From positions 15,046-79,045 of the forward strand of contig JBLNBO010000007.1 in assembly GCA_050260055.1 (NCBI GenBank): a stretch of DNA of 64,000 bases. Direction: 5' to 3'. The notes beneath the pieces are model-generated. The model was not told the DNA's origin. It saw only the letters and a list, made by a program, of their open reading frames with translations, and made no database searches. This document shows, piece after piece, positions 51,675 through 60,065 of the stretch (its first letter is position 1; each line of letters opens with the position of its first letter). The position numbers and the translations under genes were made by a program. This stretch comes from JBLMYQ01 sp050260055 (GTDB lineage Bacteria > Bacillota > Clostridia > Acetivibrionales > UBA4821).

Positions 51675-52136
51675 ATGGCATCAAACAGTTTGGTAGAAGA
51701 TACTGTAATGGAGCAATTAGTGAGGCAAACTTCTAAGGTTCTAATTATAGTGTGTGATGAAATTTCCCTTGATCTAAGGGACCGTCTTAGTCAGAGTGCG
51801 TTGTATAAGGTTTTGGAAAGCCATGGACTGCCATATGAAGATGGACTAGGAGCAAGAATCAAAAAGCGTCTGGAGGAAAACCCAGAAATATATATCGTGG
51901 CGTTTCTTGCCCATAAAAAATGCACTTGCTGCATGGAACAGTATTTTGGAGATGATCAAAGAATGCTCGAAGCATTTCAATTATCATTCCCGAGTACAGG
52001 AGAACTGGTCGCGCATACTGCAATGATGCAGGCGGTTGATACTGCGGCTAAATTCAATGCCAGCCTTTCACGAAAAAGTAATGTCGAAGTAACTACTTGG
52101 TTCCTTGATGATATTACAGGAGAAGTTTCATTTTAA
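51675..52136 (+). CDS. Divergent carbonic-anhydrase-like protein
   Basis: 153 residues. The layout follows a beta-carbonic anhydrase: KVLIIVCDEIS where active enzymes have LIITCSDSR, IYIVAFLAHKKCTCC where they have VVLMGHSKCG, and a C-terminal VEVTTWFLDDITGEVSF like the usual strand. Cys, His and Cys at the metal positions could remain, but the Asp-Arg dyad (CxDxR) is missing and an extra Cys pair (CTCC) is present. It may be a catalytically inactive or different metal-binding protein. It has its own start AAAGGGAGGATTTTAAA and terminator, and precedes a true carbonic anhydrase gene. The assignment rests on pattern reading only. Confidence 0.5.
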   Translation: MASNSLVEDTVMEQLVRQTSKVLIIVCDEISLDLRDRLSQSALYKVLESHGLPYEDGLGARIKKRLEENPEIYIVAFLAHKKCTCCMEQYFGDDQRMLEAFQLSFPSTGELVAHTAMMQAVDTAAKFNASLSRKSNVEVTTWFLDDITGEVSF

Positions 52137-52149
52137 ATCTAATTATTAT

Positions 52150-52178
52150 AGGCTGACTTTATGTCAGCCTGTTTATTT
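52150..52178 (+). terminator. Terminator after the carbonic-anhydrase-like gene
   Basis: AGGCTGAC, TTTAT loop, GTCAGCCT, then GTTTATTT. Confidence 0.75.
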
Positions 52179-52349
52179 AACCAAAGTTTATCCAATAATT
52201 ATCAAGAAGTTATATAAAACTGATATAATTTGTAGTAAAATTAATATAATAGACAACCTATTTTAATAATGCAATTTGCAAGTCGTAAAACTGTTCAATA
52301 TCCCATCTGGGATTTTGAGGATAAAAAGAAAGTAAAGGAGTGTTGAGTA

Positions 52350-52865
52350 ATGGAGATAAACCCAATTATCCAGAGATTGATTAGAGGTAATGGGGCATTT
52401 ATCGAGGATCACTATGCTACGGTTGAACGCCATATGCTGGCAGAACAAGGGCAGGAGCCGCAAATATTGATTATTACATGCAGCGATTCCAGGGTTATCC
52501 CAGAGAAGATATTTTCCTTATCACTCGGCGAAGCACTTATTATAAGAAATGCAGGTGCGCGAATAACCGAAGATGTTCTGAAGGACGTAGAGTTCTTTAC
52601 CAGTGAGTTTGAATCGCTTGAACTGGTTGTCTTGATGGGACACAGTAAATGCGGTTATTATGGACACGCAGTAGCGAAGGGAATTGATGTCGAGCCGACA
52701 TTGCTGGAAAGTTTGAGGAATGAAATGAGCGAGCCGGAAGTTGTAGACCACCTTGCTAGAATGGAGGTTGTCGAAGGAGTCCAAAAGCTTCGCAAAGTTG
52801 TTCCCTCCCGGATTAATTTACATGGGGCATTCTACAATATCGAATCAGGCATTGTGGATTTCTAA
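52350..52865 (+). CDS. Beta-carbonic anhydrase family protein (second copy)
   Basis: 171 residues with the complete zinc site: ITCSDSRVIPEKIF near residue 46 and LMGHSKCGYYGHAV near residue 102. It is shorter than the enzyme at 48792 and lacks the usual N-terminal extension. The C terminus HGAFYNIESGIVDF is family-like. AAAGGAGTGTTGAGTA precedes the ATG. It has its own terminator. Distinct physiological role from the first copy is not visible. Confidence 0.85.
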   Translation: MEINPIIQRLIRGNGAFIEDHYATVERHMLAEQGQEPQILIITCSDSRVIPEKIFSLSLGEALIIRNAGARITEDVLKDVEFFTSEFESLELVVLMGHSKCGYYGHAVAKGIDVEPTLLESLRNEMSEPEVVDHLARMEVVEGVQKLRKVVPSRINLHGAFYNIESGIVDF

Positions 52866-52905
52866 AAGAAAGAAGCCAGCTTTTAAGCTGGCTTCTTTCT
52901 TTTAG
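52864..52905 (+). terminator. Terminator after the second carbonic anhydrase gene
   Basis: About 18-bp stem (AAAAGAAAGAAGCCAGCTT and complement) with short loop and a T-rich end. Confidence 0.92.
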
Positions 52906-52966
52906 TTGCATAGATTATTTCCAAAATATATAATCAGTATTATAAAACTAATGCTGGAGGTAAAAA

Positions 52967-53782
52967 ATGCCTAATAAAAGAATTGGAATCATAGGTTGTG
53001 GAAACATGGGCGGAGCTTTAGTAAAAGGAATTATTAAGTCCGGTGAGGTTGATGCTGAAAGCATACTTGTTCTTGATGAAGAGCATAAAAAGGCTGAAAC
53101 ACTCTCGAAGAAATATGGTGTAATAGCAAGAGCCAGACTTAATGATGTTTTGAGATTTGCTGATTATGTAATTCTTGCAGTTAAGCCCAGTATTGTCCCA
53201 GAAGTACTCAAAAAGATGAAAAAGGATGAATTAAGAGACACTGTAATAATATCAATTGCTGCGGGGGTTACAATTGAATCAATAGAGAAGGTTCTGGAAT
53301 GTGAATGCAAGGTTGCAAGAGTAATGCCAAATACTCCTGCATTGATAAAGGAAAGTATGAGTGCTATTTGCTATAACAAAAATATTAATGATAAGGAAAT
53401 GACAAGTATTAAAAAAATATTTGAATACATTGGAAGAGTTATAGAGGTTAATGAGAATCAGATGAATGCTGTTACTGCACTTTCCGGAAGCGGCCCGGCG
53501 TATGTATTTATGTTTATTGAAGCTATGGCTGATGCGGGGGTTAGAATGGGTTTGAAGCGTGATATTGCATATGAGCTGTCAGCACAAACAGTTTTAGGCT
53601 CAGCAAAAATGGTTATGGAAACAGGCAAGCACCCAGGCGAATTAAAGGATATGGTATGTTCTCCTGCAGGTACAACAATAGAAGCTGTTTATCAGCTTGA
53701 AAAACGTGGGTTTAGAGGGACAGTTATGAAAGCTATTGGAGAAGCCTTTGAAAAAGCTGAGGAAATGAGCGAAGAGGATTAA
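52967..53782 (+). CDS. proC: Pyrroline-5-carboxylate reductase
   Basis: Last step of proline synthesis from glutamate. The cofactor motif GIIGCGNMGGALVKGI is at the N terminus and the conserved C-terminal signature ALSGSGPAYVFMFIEAMADAGVRMGL near residue 170 is intact. MPNTPALI is the usual middle segment. The 271-residue length is typical. GGAGGTAAAAA precedes the ATG. Confidence 0.96.
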   Translation: MPNKRIGIIGCGNMGGALVKGIIKSGEVDAESILVLDEEHKKAETLSKKYGVIARARLNDVLRFADYVILAVKPSIVPEVLKKMKKDELRDTVIISIAAGVTIESIEKVLECECKVARVMPNTPALIKESMSAICYNKNINDKEMTSIKKIFEYIGRVIEVNENQMNAVTALSGSGPAYVFMFIEAMADAGVRMGLKRDIAYELSAQTVLGSAKMVMETGKHPGELKDMVCSPAGTTIEAVYQLEKRGFRGTVMKAIGEAFEKAEEMSEED

Positions 53783-53785
53783 ATC

Positions 53786-53804
53786 AGTTGACAGTTAAAA
53801 ACAA
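53786..53804. repeat. AGTTGACAGTT repeat fragment after proC
   Basis: CAGTTGACAGTTAAAAACA follows the proC stop codon by 4 nt. Its first 18 nt agree with the unit inside nfnB (7007-7024). Confidence 0.5.
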
Positions 53805-53849
53805 AACCATTCTTGAGAGGGCTATATAAGTATTTGAAAGGGAATTTAT

Positions 53850-54284
53850 ATGAAAAAAGTTGAGATATATACTGATGGGGCTTGCTCGGGAAATCCTGGC
53901 CCCGGAGGTTGGGCAGCTATTCTTATGTATAATGAGCACAAGAAAGAAATTGCTGGTGGAGAGAAAGAAACAACAAATAACAGAATGGAGCTTATGGCAG
54001 TAGTAAAGGCTCTTGAAACTTTGAAGCAGGAATGTGAAGTCCATGTTTTTAGTGATAGTGCATATCTAATTAATGCCTTTGAAAATGGCTGGATATATAA
54101 TTGGGAGCTTAACGGCTGGAGAACTAAAGATAAAGAGCCGGTCAAAAATCTCGATTTATGGGAAGTAATCTATGACTATTCAAAAAGGTATAAAATAAAT
54201 TGGGTTAAGGTCAAAGGACATTCGGATAATGAATTCAACAATAAGTGCGATAAATTAGCAAGAGAGCAAATTAAATTAATATAA
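53850..54284 (+). CDS. rnhA: Ribonuclease HI
   Basis: 144-residue RNase H: EIYTDGACSGNPGPGGWAAIL (first Asp), NNRMELMAVVKALE (Glu), FSDSAYLINAF (Asp), and WVKVKGHSDNEFNNKCDKLARE (His and last Asp). All four catalytic carboxylates are present. The window thus contains both RNase HI and HII genes. Weak start context (AAAGGGAATTTAT). Confidence 0.95.
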   Translation: MKKVEIYTDGACSGNPGPGGWAAILMYNEHKKEIAGGEKETTNNRMELMAVVKALETLKQECEVHVFSDSAYLINAFENGWIYNWELNGWRTKDKEPVKNLDLWEVIYDYSKRYKINWVKVKGHSDNEFNNKCDKLAREQIKLI

Positions 54285-54315
54285 ATGTAAGGGCAAGAAT
54301 TTCTTTAATGAAATT

Positions 54316-54368
54316 GCTATTCCTTCCTTCTATTTTGAGAGAGGGAAGATAGAAAGGTGAGTTAGGAG
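54316..54368. repeat. TAACTCACC-type repeat before the Nudix gene (inverted)
   Basis: TCTATTTTGAGAGAGGGAAG then ATAGAAAGGTGAGTTA; its reverse complement starts TAACTCACCTTTCTATCTTC and matches 32713-32750 block by block. It ends 3 nt before the ribosome binding site of the next gene. Confidence 0.55.
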
Positions 54369-54376
54369 GGATATCC

Positions 54377-54910
54377 TTGGATTTTACTGAAAAAACATTG
54401 GGTGTAGAGCAGATATACAAAGGTTATATAATTAGTTTGGAAAAAATAGCTGTTGAACTTCCAGACGGCAGGATATCCAATAGGGATGTAGTCAGACACC
54501 CTGGAGCATCAATGGTTATTCCTGTGATGGATGATGGCAAGATAATAATGGTTAGGCAATATAGGAAAGCGATAGAAAAAGCATCTTTAGAAATGCCTGC
54601 AGGGAAGCTTGATGCAGGAGAAGAACCTCTGGCATGCGCAAAAAGAGAACTGGAAGAAGAAACAGGATATATTGCCCAAACATTTAAGCATTTAGCGACA
54701 ACAGATTCAGCACCTGGATTTACTGATGAGCATATTTATATTTATCTGGCGCGAGGCTTAAAGCCCGGAAAAATGAATTTAGACAGCGATGAATTTATTG
54801 AAAATGAAACTTATTCTATTGATGAACTTATAAATATGGTTCTTTGTGGGAAAATTACTGATGCAAAGACGATAAATGGCGTGTTCTTGGCTAATAATTT
54901 TTTACGTTAA
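54377..54910 (+). CDS. Nudix hydrolase, probable ADP-ribose pyrophosphatase
   Basis: Nudix box GKLDAGEEPLACAKRELEEETGY (G-x5-E-x7-REx2EExG) near residues 72-94. Its N-terminal part (DFTEKTLGVEQIYKGYIISLEKIAVELPDG) and APGFTDEHIYIYLARGL are typical of the ADP-ribose pyrophosphatase group (NudF-like). The start is TTG behind GGAGGGATATCC. 177 residues, the usual length. Confidence 0.9.
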   Translation: MDFTEKTLGVEQIYKGYIISLEKIAVELPDGRISNRDVVRHPGASMVIPVMDDGKIIMVRQYRKAIEKASLEMPAGKLDAGEEPLACAKRELEEETGYIAQTFKHLATTDSAPGFTDEHIYIYLARGLKPGKMNLDSDEFIENETYSIDELINMVLCGKITDAKTINGVFLANNFLR

Positions 54911-55118
54911 CCCTCAATCTACCTTTCTCCCACAATTGGGAGAAACGAACTGCCTAACAAAGGAAGTTTAAGCCCCGATTAAAATCTTATTTGCCGCTTT
55001 TGAACGACCAAAATTGGCGGAAAAGTCGCCGCTCATTTGCCGCAGTGGCTGATTGGGTACAATAAGAGACTTCTGCGAAGCCTCTTATAAACTGTTACAT
55101 TAGCGAGCATAGGGGTTA
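54908..55118. repeat. TAACCCTC-type repeat between the Nudix and PHP genes
   Basis: The left end TTAACCCTCAATCTACC, then CTTTCTCCCACAATTGGGAG, closely repeats 19498-19540. The right limit is uncertain; GGGGTTAG at about 55113 could be the inverted end. The middle is GC-richer than its neighbourhood (GCCGCTTTTGAACGACC). It covers most of the 242-nt gap, and no gene is visible. Confidence 0.45.
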
Positions 55119-55152
55119 GCCCGACAAAAATTTTATAAAAAGGATGATGCAA

Positions 55153-56343
55153 TTGAAAGACTTCTTCGTTGACCTTCATGTCCATATTGGAAGAACCAGT
55201 GCAGGTAAACAGGTGAAATATGCTTCAGCGGCCAGCCTTACATTCGAAAATATTGCGCATGAATGTTTGGTTAGAAAAGGAATTGATGTTGTTGGAATAG
55301 TTGACTGTGCTTCTCCTGGAGTTATTTCGGATATAAGAGACCTTATATCAAGAGGCGAAGCAAGAGAGATACCTGAGGGAGGTATTCTTTACAGGAATAA
55401 GCTTTGTATAATCCCCGGTTCAGAAATTGAAACCACTGAATTTTCAGAAACCGGTCATTGTGCAGGACACTGCATTAATTTTTTTAAAACGGTTAATGAT
55501 ATTGAAAAGTTTTCTGAAAGAATGAGAAATTTCATTAAAAATATTAATTTAAGTTCACAAAAGGCTAGAATATCAGCTAAAGAACTGCAGATCATAGTTG
55601 AAGAATTTGGAGGAATACACATTCCTGCTCATGCATTTACTCCGCACAAAAGCTATTATGGAAATTGCACTGACAGACTTATAAAAATTTATGAAAAAGA
55701 AGGCTTTGATAGAATCCTTGCTGTTGAGCTTGGACTAAGTGCGGATACTTATTTAGCAGACCAAATATCCGAGTTAAGAGACAAAACCTTTTTAAGCAAT
55801 TCTGATGCACATTCGCTTCCGAAGATTGCAAGAGAATATAACTTGATTGAAATGGAAAGTCCAAGCTTTTCAGAACTGGTCATGGCACTGAAAAGAGAAA
55901 ATGGCAGAAGGATTAAAGCCAATTACGGTTTAAATCCTAAACTTGGCAAATATCATAGGACGTTCTGTGAAGCATGCAATGAGAAGGTTGAAGGTGAATT
56001 GCCTGTTAAAACTTGTGCAAAATGCGATTCCAGAAATGTTGTTATGGGAGTGCTTGACCGGATTGAGATAATAAAGGACAATCCTAGTGGAAGTCCGGCA
56101 CATAGACCGCCTTATATCAATCAGATTCCGCTGGAATATATACCTAAGCTTGGGGAAAAATCCATAAATAGATTACTTGAGCACTTCGATACAGAAATGA
56201 ATATTCTTCATTATACCAATAAGGTTCAGCTTGAGAATATTGTTAGCCCTGATATTGCTGAAAGTATTATCAAAGCGCGGGAAGGGAAATTAGAAATAGA
56301 AGAAGGCGGTGGAGGGCTTTACGGCCGAGTTATAAAAAATTAA
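55153..56343 (+). CDS. PHP-domain protein of the endonuclease Q type
   Basis: The N-terminal PHP metal motif is DLHVH, then HIPAHAF and NSDAHSLPKI, which form a phosphoesterase site. A four-Cys zinc site follows (CEACNEK, then CAKCDSR, near residues 275-300) and a C-terminal helix-hairpin-helix-like stretch (YIPKLGEKSINRLLEHF). EndoQ cuts DNA at deaminated or abasic bases in archaea and some Bacilli. Several in-frame starts are possible (ATG 55144 and 55147, TTG 55153); AAAAGGA fits the TTG best. Confidence 0.82.
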   Translation: MKDFFVDLHVHIGRTSAGKQVKYASAASLTFENIAHECLVRKGIDVVGIVDCASPGVISDIRDLISRGEAREIPEGGILYRNKLCIIPGSEIETTEFSETGHCAGHCINFFKTVNDIEKFSERMRNFIKNINLSSQKARISAKELQIIVEEFGGIHIPAHAFTPHKSYYGNCTDRLIKIYEKEGFDRILAVELGLSADTYLADQISELRDKTFLSNSDAHSLPKIAREYNLIEMESPSFSELVMALKRENGRRIKANYGLNPKLGKYHRTFCEACNEKVEGELPVKTCAKCDSRNVVMGVLDRIEIIKDNPSGSPAHRPPYINQIPLEYIPKLGEKSINRLLEHFDTEMNILHYTNKVQLENIVSPDIAESIIKAREGKLEIEEGGGGLYGRVIKN

Positions 56344-56412
56344 GGTATAATTAGCCGACTTGCTCATTATAATTAAATTATAGAAGAATTATGACAATAG
56401 GTGGTGCAAAGT

Positions 56413-57087
56413 ATGAAAGCAAAGACTGAAAATGCAATTTCAAGGTACTTTCATGATAATGCGCCAATTTTTTTTCTTTTAATTATATCATTGGTTATTG
56501 GAATAATCGCTGGGGTATTTACTGTTGTTGCAATGGATAGTAATCAAAAAGGCGATTTATACTCTTATGTAAATGGTTTTTTCGAAGCTAAACAAGTAAG
56601 CATATCTGGAGTTGAATTATTCAAACAAATATTTATTAATTATTTAAAACTGATACTCCTTCTATGGTTTCTTGGCGCTACAGTACTTGGTATTCCATTA
56701 ATATTCGGTTTGATAGGGTTCGAAGGCTTTACAATTGGATTTACTGTAGGGTTTATAATTGATGTTTTTTCTAATGTTCGAGGGGTAATGGTCATTGCAT
56801 CATCAATTTTGCCTCAAACAATAATCGTGTTGCCGTTTATAATTATTCTTAGTATTAGCGGAGCTAAATTCTCCTATTATTTATTAAAAGGAGATGGTAA
56901 CAAAAGACTAATGAAGAGTGAAATTAAGATTAGACTTATTTCTCACTCAGCTATATCTTTACTTGCAATTATTGCTGCTGCGGTTGGAGCTTTTATTCAA
57001 TCTCTTGCAATACCGGCATTTATAAATGTTGTTTTTGTAAGCTACTATTCTCTTGCCCAGGTATTTGTTGTTAGTTTCTTAACATAA
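56413..57087 (+). CDS. spoIIM: Stage II sporulation protein M
   Basis: Membrane component of the engulfment complex (SpoIID-SpoIIM-SpoIIP). Five hydrophobic segments can be seen, starting with FFLLIISLVIGIIAGVFTVVAM at about residues 20-42 and ending in IPAFINVVFVSYYSLAQVFVVSFL. ELFKQIFINYLKLILLLWFLGATVLGIPLIFGLIGFEGF is the family core. AGGTGGTG places the start at the ATG at 56413. It indicates a spore former. Confidence 0.92.
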   Translation: MKAKTENAISRYFHDNAPIFFLLIISLVIGIIAGVFTVVAMDSNQKGDLYSYVNGFFEAKQVSISGVELFKQIFINYLKLILLLWFLGATVLGIPLIFGLIGFEGFTIGFTVGFIIDVFSNVRGVMVIASSILPQTIIVLPFIIILSISGAKFSYYLLKGDGNKRLMKSEIKIRLISHSAISLLAIIAAAVGAFIQSLAIPAFINVVFVSYYSLAQVFVVSFLT

Positions 57088-57183
57088 AATTAACAGAAAA
57101 AATGATTAACATAATGTACATAATATTGAATCACAAAATAAAAAGATGTAAAATGTAAAAAGTATGCAAACTGTTGTAAATCT

Positions 57184-57202
57184 TTGGCATGAATTTTGCC
57201 AA
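57184..57202. promoter_or_regulatory. TTGGCA...TGCCAA dyad, possibly sigma-54-like
   Basis: TTGGCATGAATTTTGCCAA upstream of xerD fits the sigma-54 -24/-12 form (TTGGCAYG, 4 nt, TTGC) and is also an inverted repeat, so it might equally be an operator. It is 138 nt before the xerD start. Confidence 0.25.
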
Positions 57203-57339
57203 ATTGCGTAAAAGTGTATTATCTCACAGGTTTTGCATAGTTGGTTCCATTTGCCTATACTAATGACTAGAAAACAGCAAACTGTTTCAAGATATTATTC
57301 AATATTAATCAAAATATTTTTCAAAAGGAGCAGTTGATT

Positions 57340-58224
57340 ATGCAGGCGATTATTGAAAGGTTTGTAGGTTTTCTTGAAAAGGATAAGAGGTTATCCAGTA
57401 ATACGCTACAATCATACAAAAGAGATATCGATCAGTACATAGCATTTCTTAAAGATATGAATTTAAGTACAATTGAGAGTTCGAGCAAAACGACAGTAAT
57501 AGCTTACTTGTTAAATCTTCAAAAGAAGGGGAGAGCTACATCGACAATTTCCCGTAATCTTGCATCTATTCGTTCTTTCTATCAGTATCTTTCAAGAGTA
57601 AAAATTGTTGAAGGCGATCCGACTGTTAATCTTGAGTCTCCAAAAGCTGAGAAAAAGCTTCCTCAGATATTATCAACAAAAGAAGTGGAACTTCTCCTTG
57701 AACAGCCTAAATGCACAGATTTAAAAGGTTACAGGGATAAGGCAATGTTGGAAGTCCTATATGCAACCGGAATTAGAGTTTCGGAGTTGATTTCACTTGA
57801 TGTAGAAGATGCAAACTGTGAAGTAGGATTTATAAGATGCAATAAAGGAAGTAGAGAAAGAATCGTGCCAATTGGAACCATGGCAATAAAAGCTTTGAAG
57901 GATTATCTTGATAAGGCAAGACACTTGTTAATAGCGGACATGAAAGAAAAGTCTTTATTTGTTAATGTAAACGGAAAAAGATTAACCAGACAGGGCTTCT
58001 GGAAGATTATAAAACAATATAAGAATCAAGCTAAGATTTCGAAGGAGATTACGCCACATACATTAAGGCATTCATTTGCGGCTCATCTTCTTGAGAATGG
58101 TGCTGATTTGAGGTCAATTCAGGAAATGCTTGGACATTCAGATATTTCCTCAACTCAGATATATGCTCAACTGGCTAAGAATAAGATTAAGGATGTATAT
58201 AAGAAGACCCACCCACGTGCATAG
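57340..58224 (+). CDS. xerD: Site-specific tyrosine recombinase XerD
   Basis: Resolves chromosome dimers at dif with XerC. N-terminal SAM-like domain (ERFVGFLEKDKRLSSNTLQSYKRDIDQYIAFL). The catalytic residues are Arg in YATGIRVSELISLD, His and Arg in TPHTLRHSFAAHLLENGAD, His in LGHSDISSTQIYAQL and the nucleophile Tyr in the same segment. 294 residues, typical. AAAAGGAGCAGTTGATT decides the ATG at 57340. Confidence 0.94.
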   Translation: MQAIIERFVGFLEKDKRLSSNTLQSYKRDIDQYIAFLKDMNLSTIESSSKTTVIAYLLNLQKKGRATSTISRNLASIRSFYQYLSRVKIVEGDPTVNLESPKAEKKLPQILSTKEVELLLEQPKCTDLKGYRDKAMLEVLYATGIRVSELISLDVEDANCEVGFIRCNKGSRERIVPIGTMAIKALKDYLDKARHLLIADMKEKSLFVNVNGKRLTRQGFWKIIKQYKNQAKISKEITPHTLRHSFAAHLLENGADLRSIQEMLGHSDISSTQIYAQLAKNKIKDVYKKTHPRA

Positions 58225-58226
58225 CC

Positions 58227-58347
58227 AAATCCGTGATAAGCTGCGTCTGGCGGTGTCAGAAATTAAATTCAAAATGCTCACATATAGAAAATATGCTCCG
58301 CTTTTGAATTTAACCTCTTCCTAGCCATACTTGCTTCTGACGAATTT
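58227..58347. repeat. 121-bp dispersed repeat, copy 2
   Basis: Inverted relative to 32817-32938. It has ends AAATCCGTGATAAGC and GCTTCTGACGAATTT, the core CTCACATAT (58277-58285), 5 nt, ATATGCTCCG (58291-58300), and an inner stem TTAAATTCAAAA / TTTTGAATTTAA. It begins 3 nt after the xerD stop. Confidence 0.65.
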
Positions 58348-58391
58348 CGAAGATACCTAATAGAATATGCAAATATACATAATGAAGATTG

Positions 58392-58430
58392 AAATAAAGG
58401 GTAAGCCTTGTGCTTACCCTTTATTTTTTG
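58392..58430 (+). terminator. Terminator after xerD and the repeat
   Basis: AAATAAAGGGTAAGC and GCTTACCCTTTATTT, 15 bp with a 5-nt loop, followed by TTTTG. Confidence 0.9.
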
Positions 58431-58480
58431 TATGATTATAGGGGAAAGATTGGCAACTTTTTGAGAAAGGATAAAATCCA

Positions 58481-58825
58481 ATGAAAATAATTAAAAAGTC
58501 ATTTGAGAGTATTAAACGTGAAGATGCTCATAGCGGTAGTGGAGGGCGAAAGGTATTTATCTCAGATAATGAGTTGGAAAGTGAAAAATTCCAAGCTATG
58601 ACTTATGGATATATTCCTGTAGGTTCCAAGTATTCGTGGCATAACCATGAGGGTATTGAAGAAATCATGCTTGTTATTAAAGGTTCGGGAATAGTAAGGG
58701 ATCGTGATGGTGAATATATGTATAAAGATGGAGACCTTTTTATTTATCCTCAAAATGTTGAACACGAGATTGAGAATACAGGAATAGAAGAGAATGAGTT
58801 TATTTTTGTAAGGATAAAAGTATAA
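58481..58825 (+). CDS. Cupin-domain protein
   Basis: 114 residues with a single cupin barrel: GSKYSWHNHEGIEEIMLVIKGSGIV holds His-x-His and Glu, and PQNVEHEIENTG the second His, so a metal site is likely. No catalytic role can be assigned. GAGAAAGGATAAAATCC precedes the ATG. It stands before deoB with an AGTTGACA-type repeat in between. Confidence 0.85.
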   Translation: MKIIKKSFESIKREDAHSGSGGRKVFISDNELESEKFQAMTYGYIPVGSKYSWHNHEGIEEIMLVIKGSGIVRDRDGEYMYKDGDLFIYPQNVEHEIENTGIEENEFIFVRIKV

Positions 58826-58860
58826 TTTCTGATTATAGGCTAAACTAAACATGGTTTTTG

Positions 58861-58880
58861 GTTGTCAACTGTCAACTTTT
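58861..58880. repeat. CAACTGTCAAC repeat fragment before deoB
   Basis: GTTGTCAACTGTCAACTTTT is the inverse of the AGTTGACAGTTGAC unit found in nfnB and elsewhere. It lies about 16 nt before the deoB start codon region and abuts AAGAGGTG, its ribosome binding site. Confidence 0.45.
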
Positions 58881-58895
58881 TATAAGAGGTGAATT

Positions 58896-60065
58896 ATGAT
58901 AAATCGAGTAATACTAATAGTTTTAGATAGTGCAGGGTGTGGAGAGCTTCCGGATGCGGCGGAATATGGTGATGCCGGAAGCAATACTATAGGCAATATT
59001 GCAAGAGATGTACCTGGGTTTAATTTAAAAAACATGAGAAACCTTGGATTAGGATTAATTCCTGGGGCTGAAGGTGTCGGTAAATCCGATTCGCTGATAG
59101 GCTGTTATGGCAGAATGGCTGAAAAGTCAAAGGGCAAAGATACGACAACAGGTCATTGGGAAATTGCAGGGATAACATTGGATAAACCATTTCCTACTTA
59201 TCCGGAAGGGTTTCCTAAAGATTTAATAGAAGAATATGAAAGACTTATAGGTACTAAGATTATAGGCAACAAGCCGGCATCAGGTACAGTGATTATTCAA
59301 GAGCTTGGAGATGAACATGTAAAAACAGGATTTCCTATAGTTTATACTTCTGCGGACAGCGTATTTCAAATTGCAGCTCATGAGGATGTAATTCCAATAG
59401 AAAAGCTATACCAGCTTTGCGAAATTGCGAGAAATCTTCTACAAGGAGAGCATAGTGTTGGAAGAGTAATAGCAAGACCATTTGAAGGTACTTCCGAGAA
59501 TTATAAAAGGACTGAAAGGAGAAAGGATTATTCTCTGGAACCTGTAGGCAAAACCATGCTTGATGCTATAAAAGAAAACGGTTTAGAAGTTGCAGCGGTT
59601 GGAAAGATAGAGGATATTTTTGCATTCAAGGGTATTACAAAAAGTGTTCATGCACATAACAACCAGGAGGGAATTAAGCAGACTATAGAGTACATTAAAG
59701 AATCATTTAAAGGGTTAGTATTTACTAATCTTGTTGATTTTGACATGATATACGGCCATAGAAATGATGCTGTAGGTTATGCAAATGCATTGATGTATTT
59801 TGATGAAAGACTGCCGGAGATAATGGATAACCTTAAAAATGATGACGTGCTTATTATAACTGCTGATCATGGATGTGATCCAACAACGCCAAGTACTGAC
59901 CATTCAAGAGAATATGTTCCTTTACTGGTTTACGGAAAAGAAATCAAAAGAGGAGTAAATCTTGGAACTAGAAGTACATTTGCAGATATTTCAGCAACTG
60001 TCCTTGAATTACTTGGTTTTAATTCGATTAATAACGGAATAAGCTTTATGAAAGAAATTATTTAA
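58896..60065 (+). CDS. deoB: Phosphopentomutase
   Basis: Converts (deoxy)ribose 1-phosphate to the 5-phosphate, an alkaline-phosphatase-fold enzyme with two Mn ions. The metal Asp is in LDSAGCGELPDAAEYGDAGSNT; the phospho-Thr region is DTTTGHWEI, and ADHGCDPTTPSTDHSREYVPLL holds the metal-binding Asp and His. 389 residues, usual length. It works downstream of nucleoside phosphorylases such as the product of pdp at 39617. Confidence 0.96.
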   Translation: MINRVILIVLDSAGCGELPDAAEYGDAGSNTIGNIARDVPGFNLKNMRNLGLGLIPGAEGVGKSDSLIGCYGRMAEKSKGKDTTTGHWEIAGITLDKPFPTYPEGFPKDLIEEYERLIGTKIIGNKPASGTVIIQELGDEHVKTGFPIVYTSADSVFQIAAHEDVIPIEKLYQLCEIARNLLQGEHSVGRVIARPFEGTSENYKRTERRKDYSLEPVGKTMLDAIKENGLEVAAVGKIEDIFAFKGITKSVHAHNNQEGIKQTIEYIKESFKGLVFTNLVDFDMIYGHRNDAVGYANALMYFDERLPEIMDNLKNDDVLIITADHGCDPTTPSTDHSREYVPLLVYGKEIKRGVNLGTRSTFADISATVLELLGFNSINNGISFMKEII

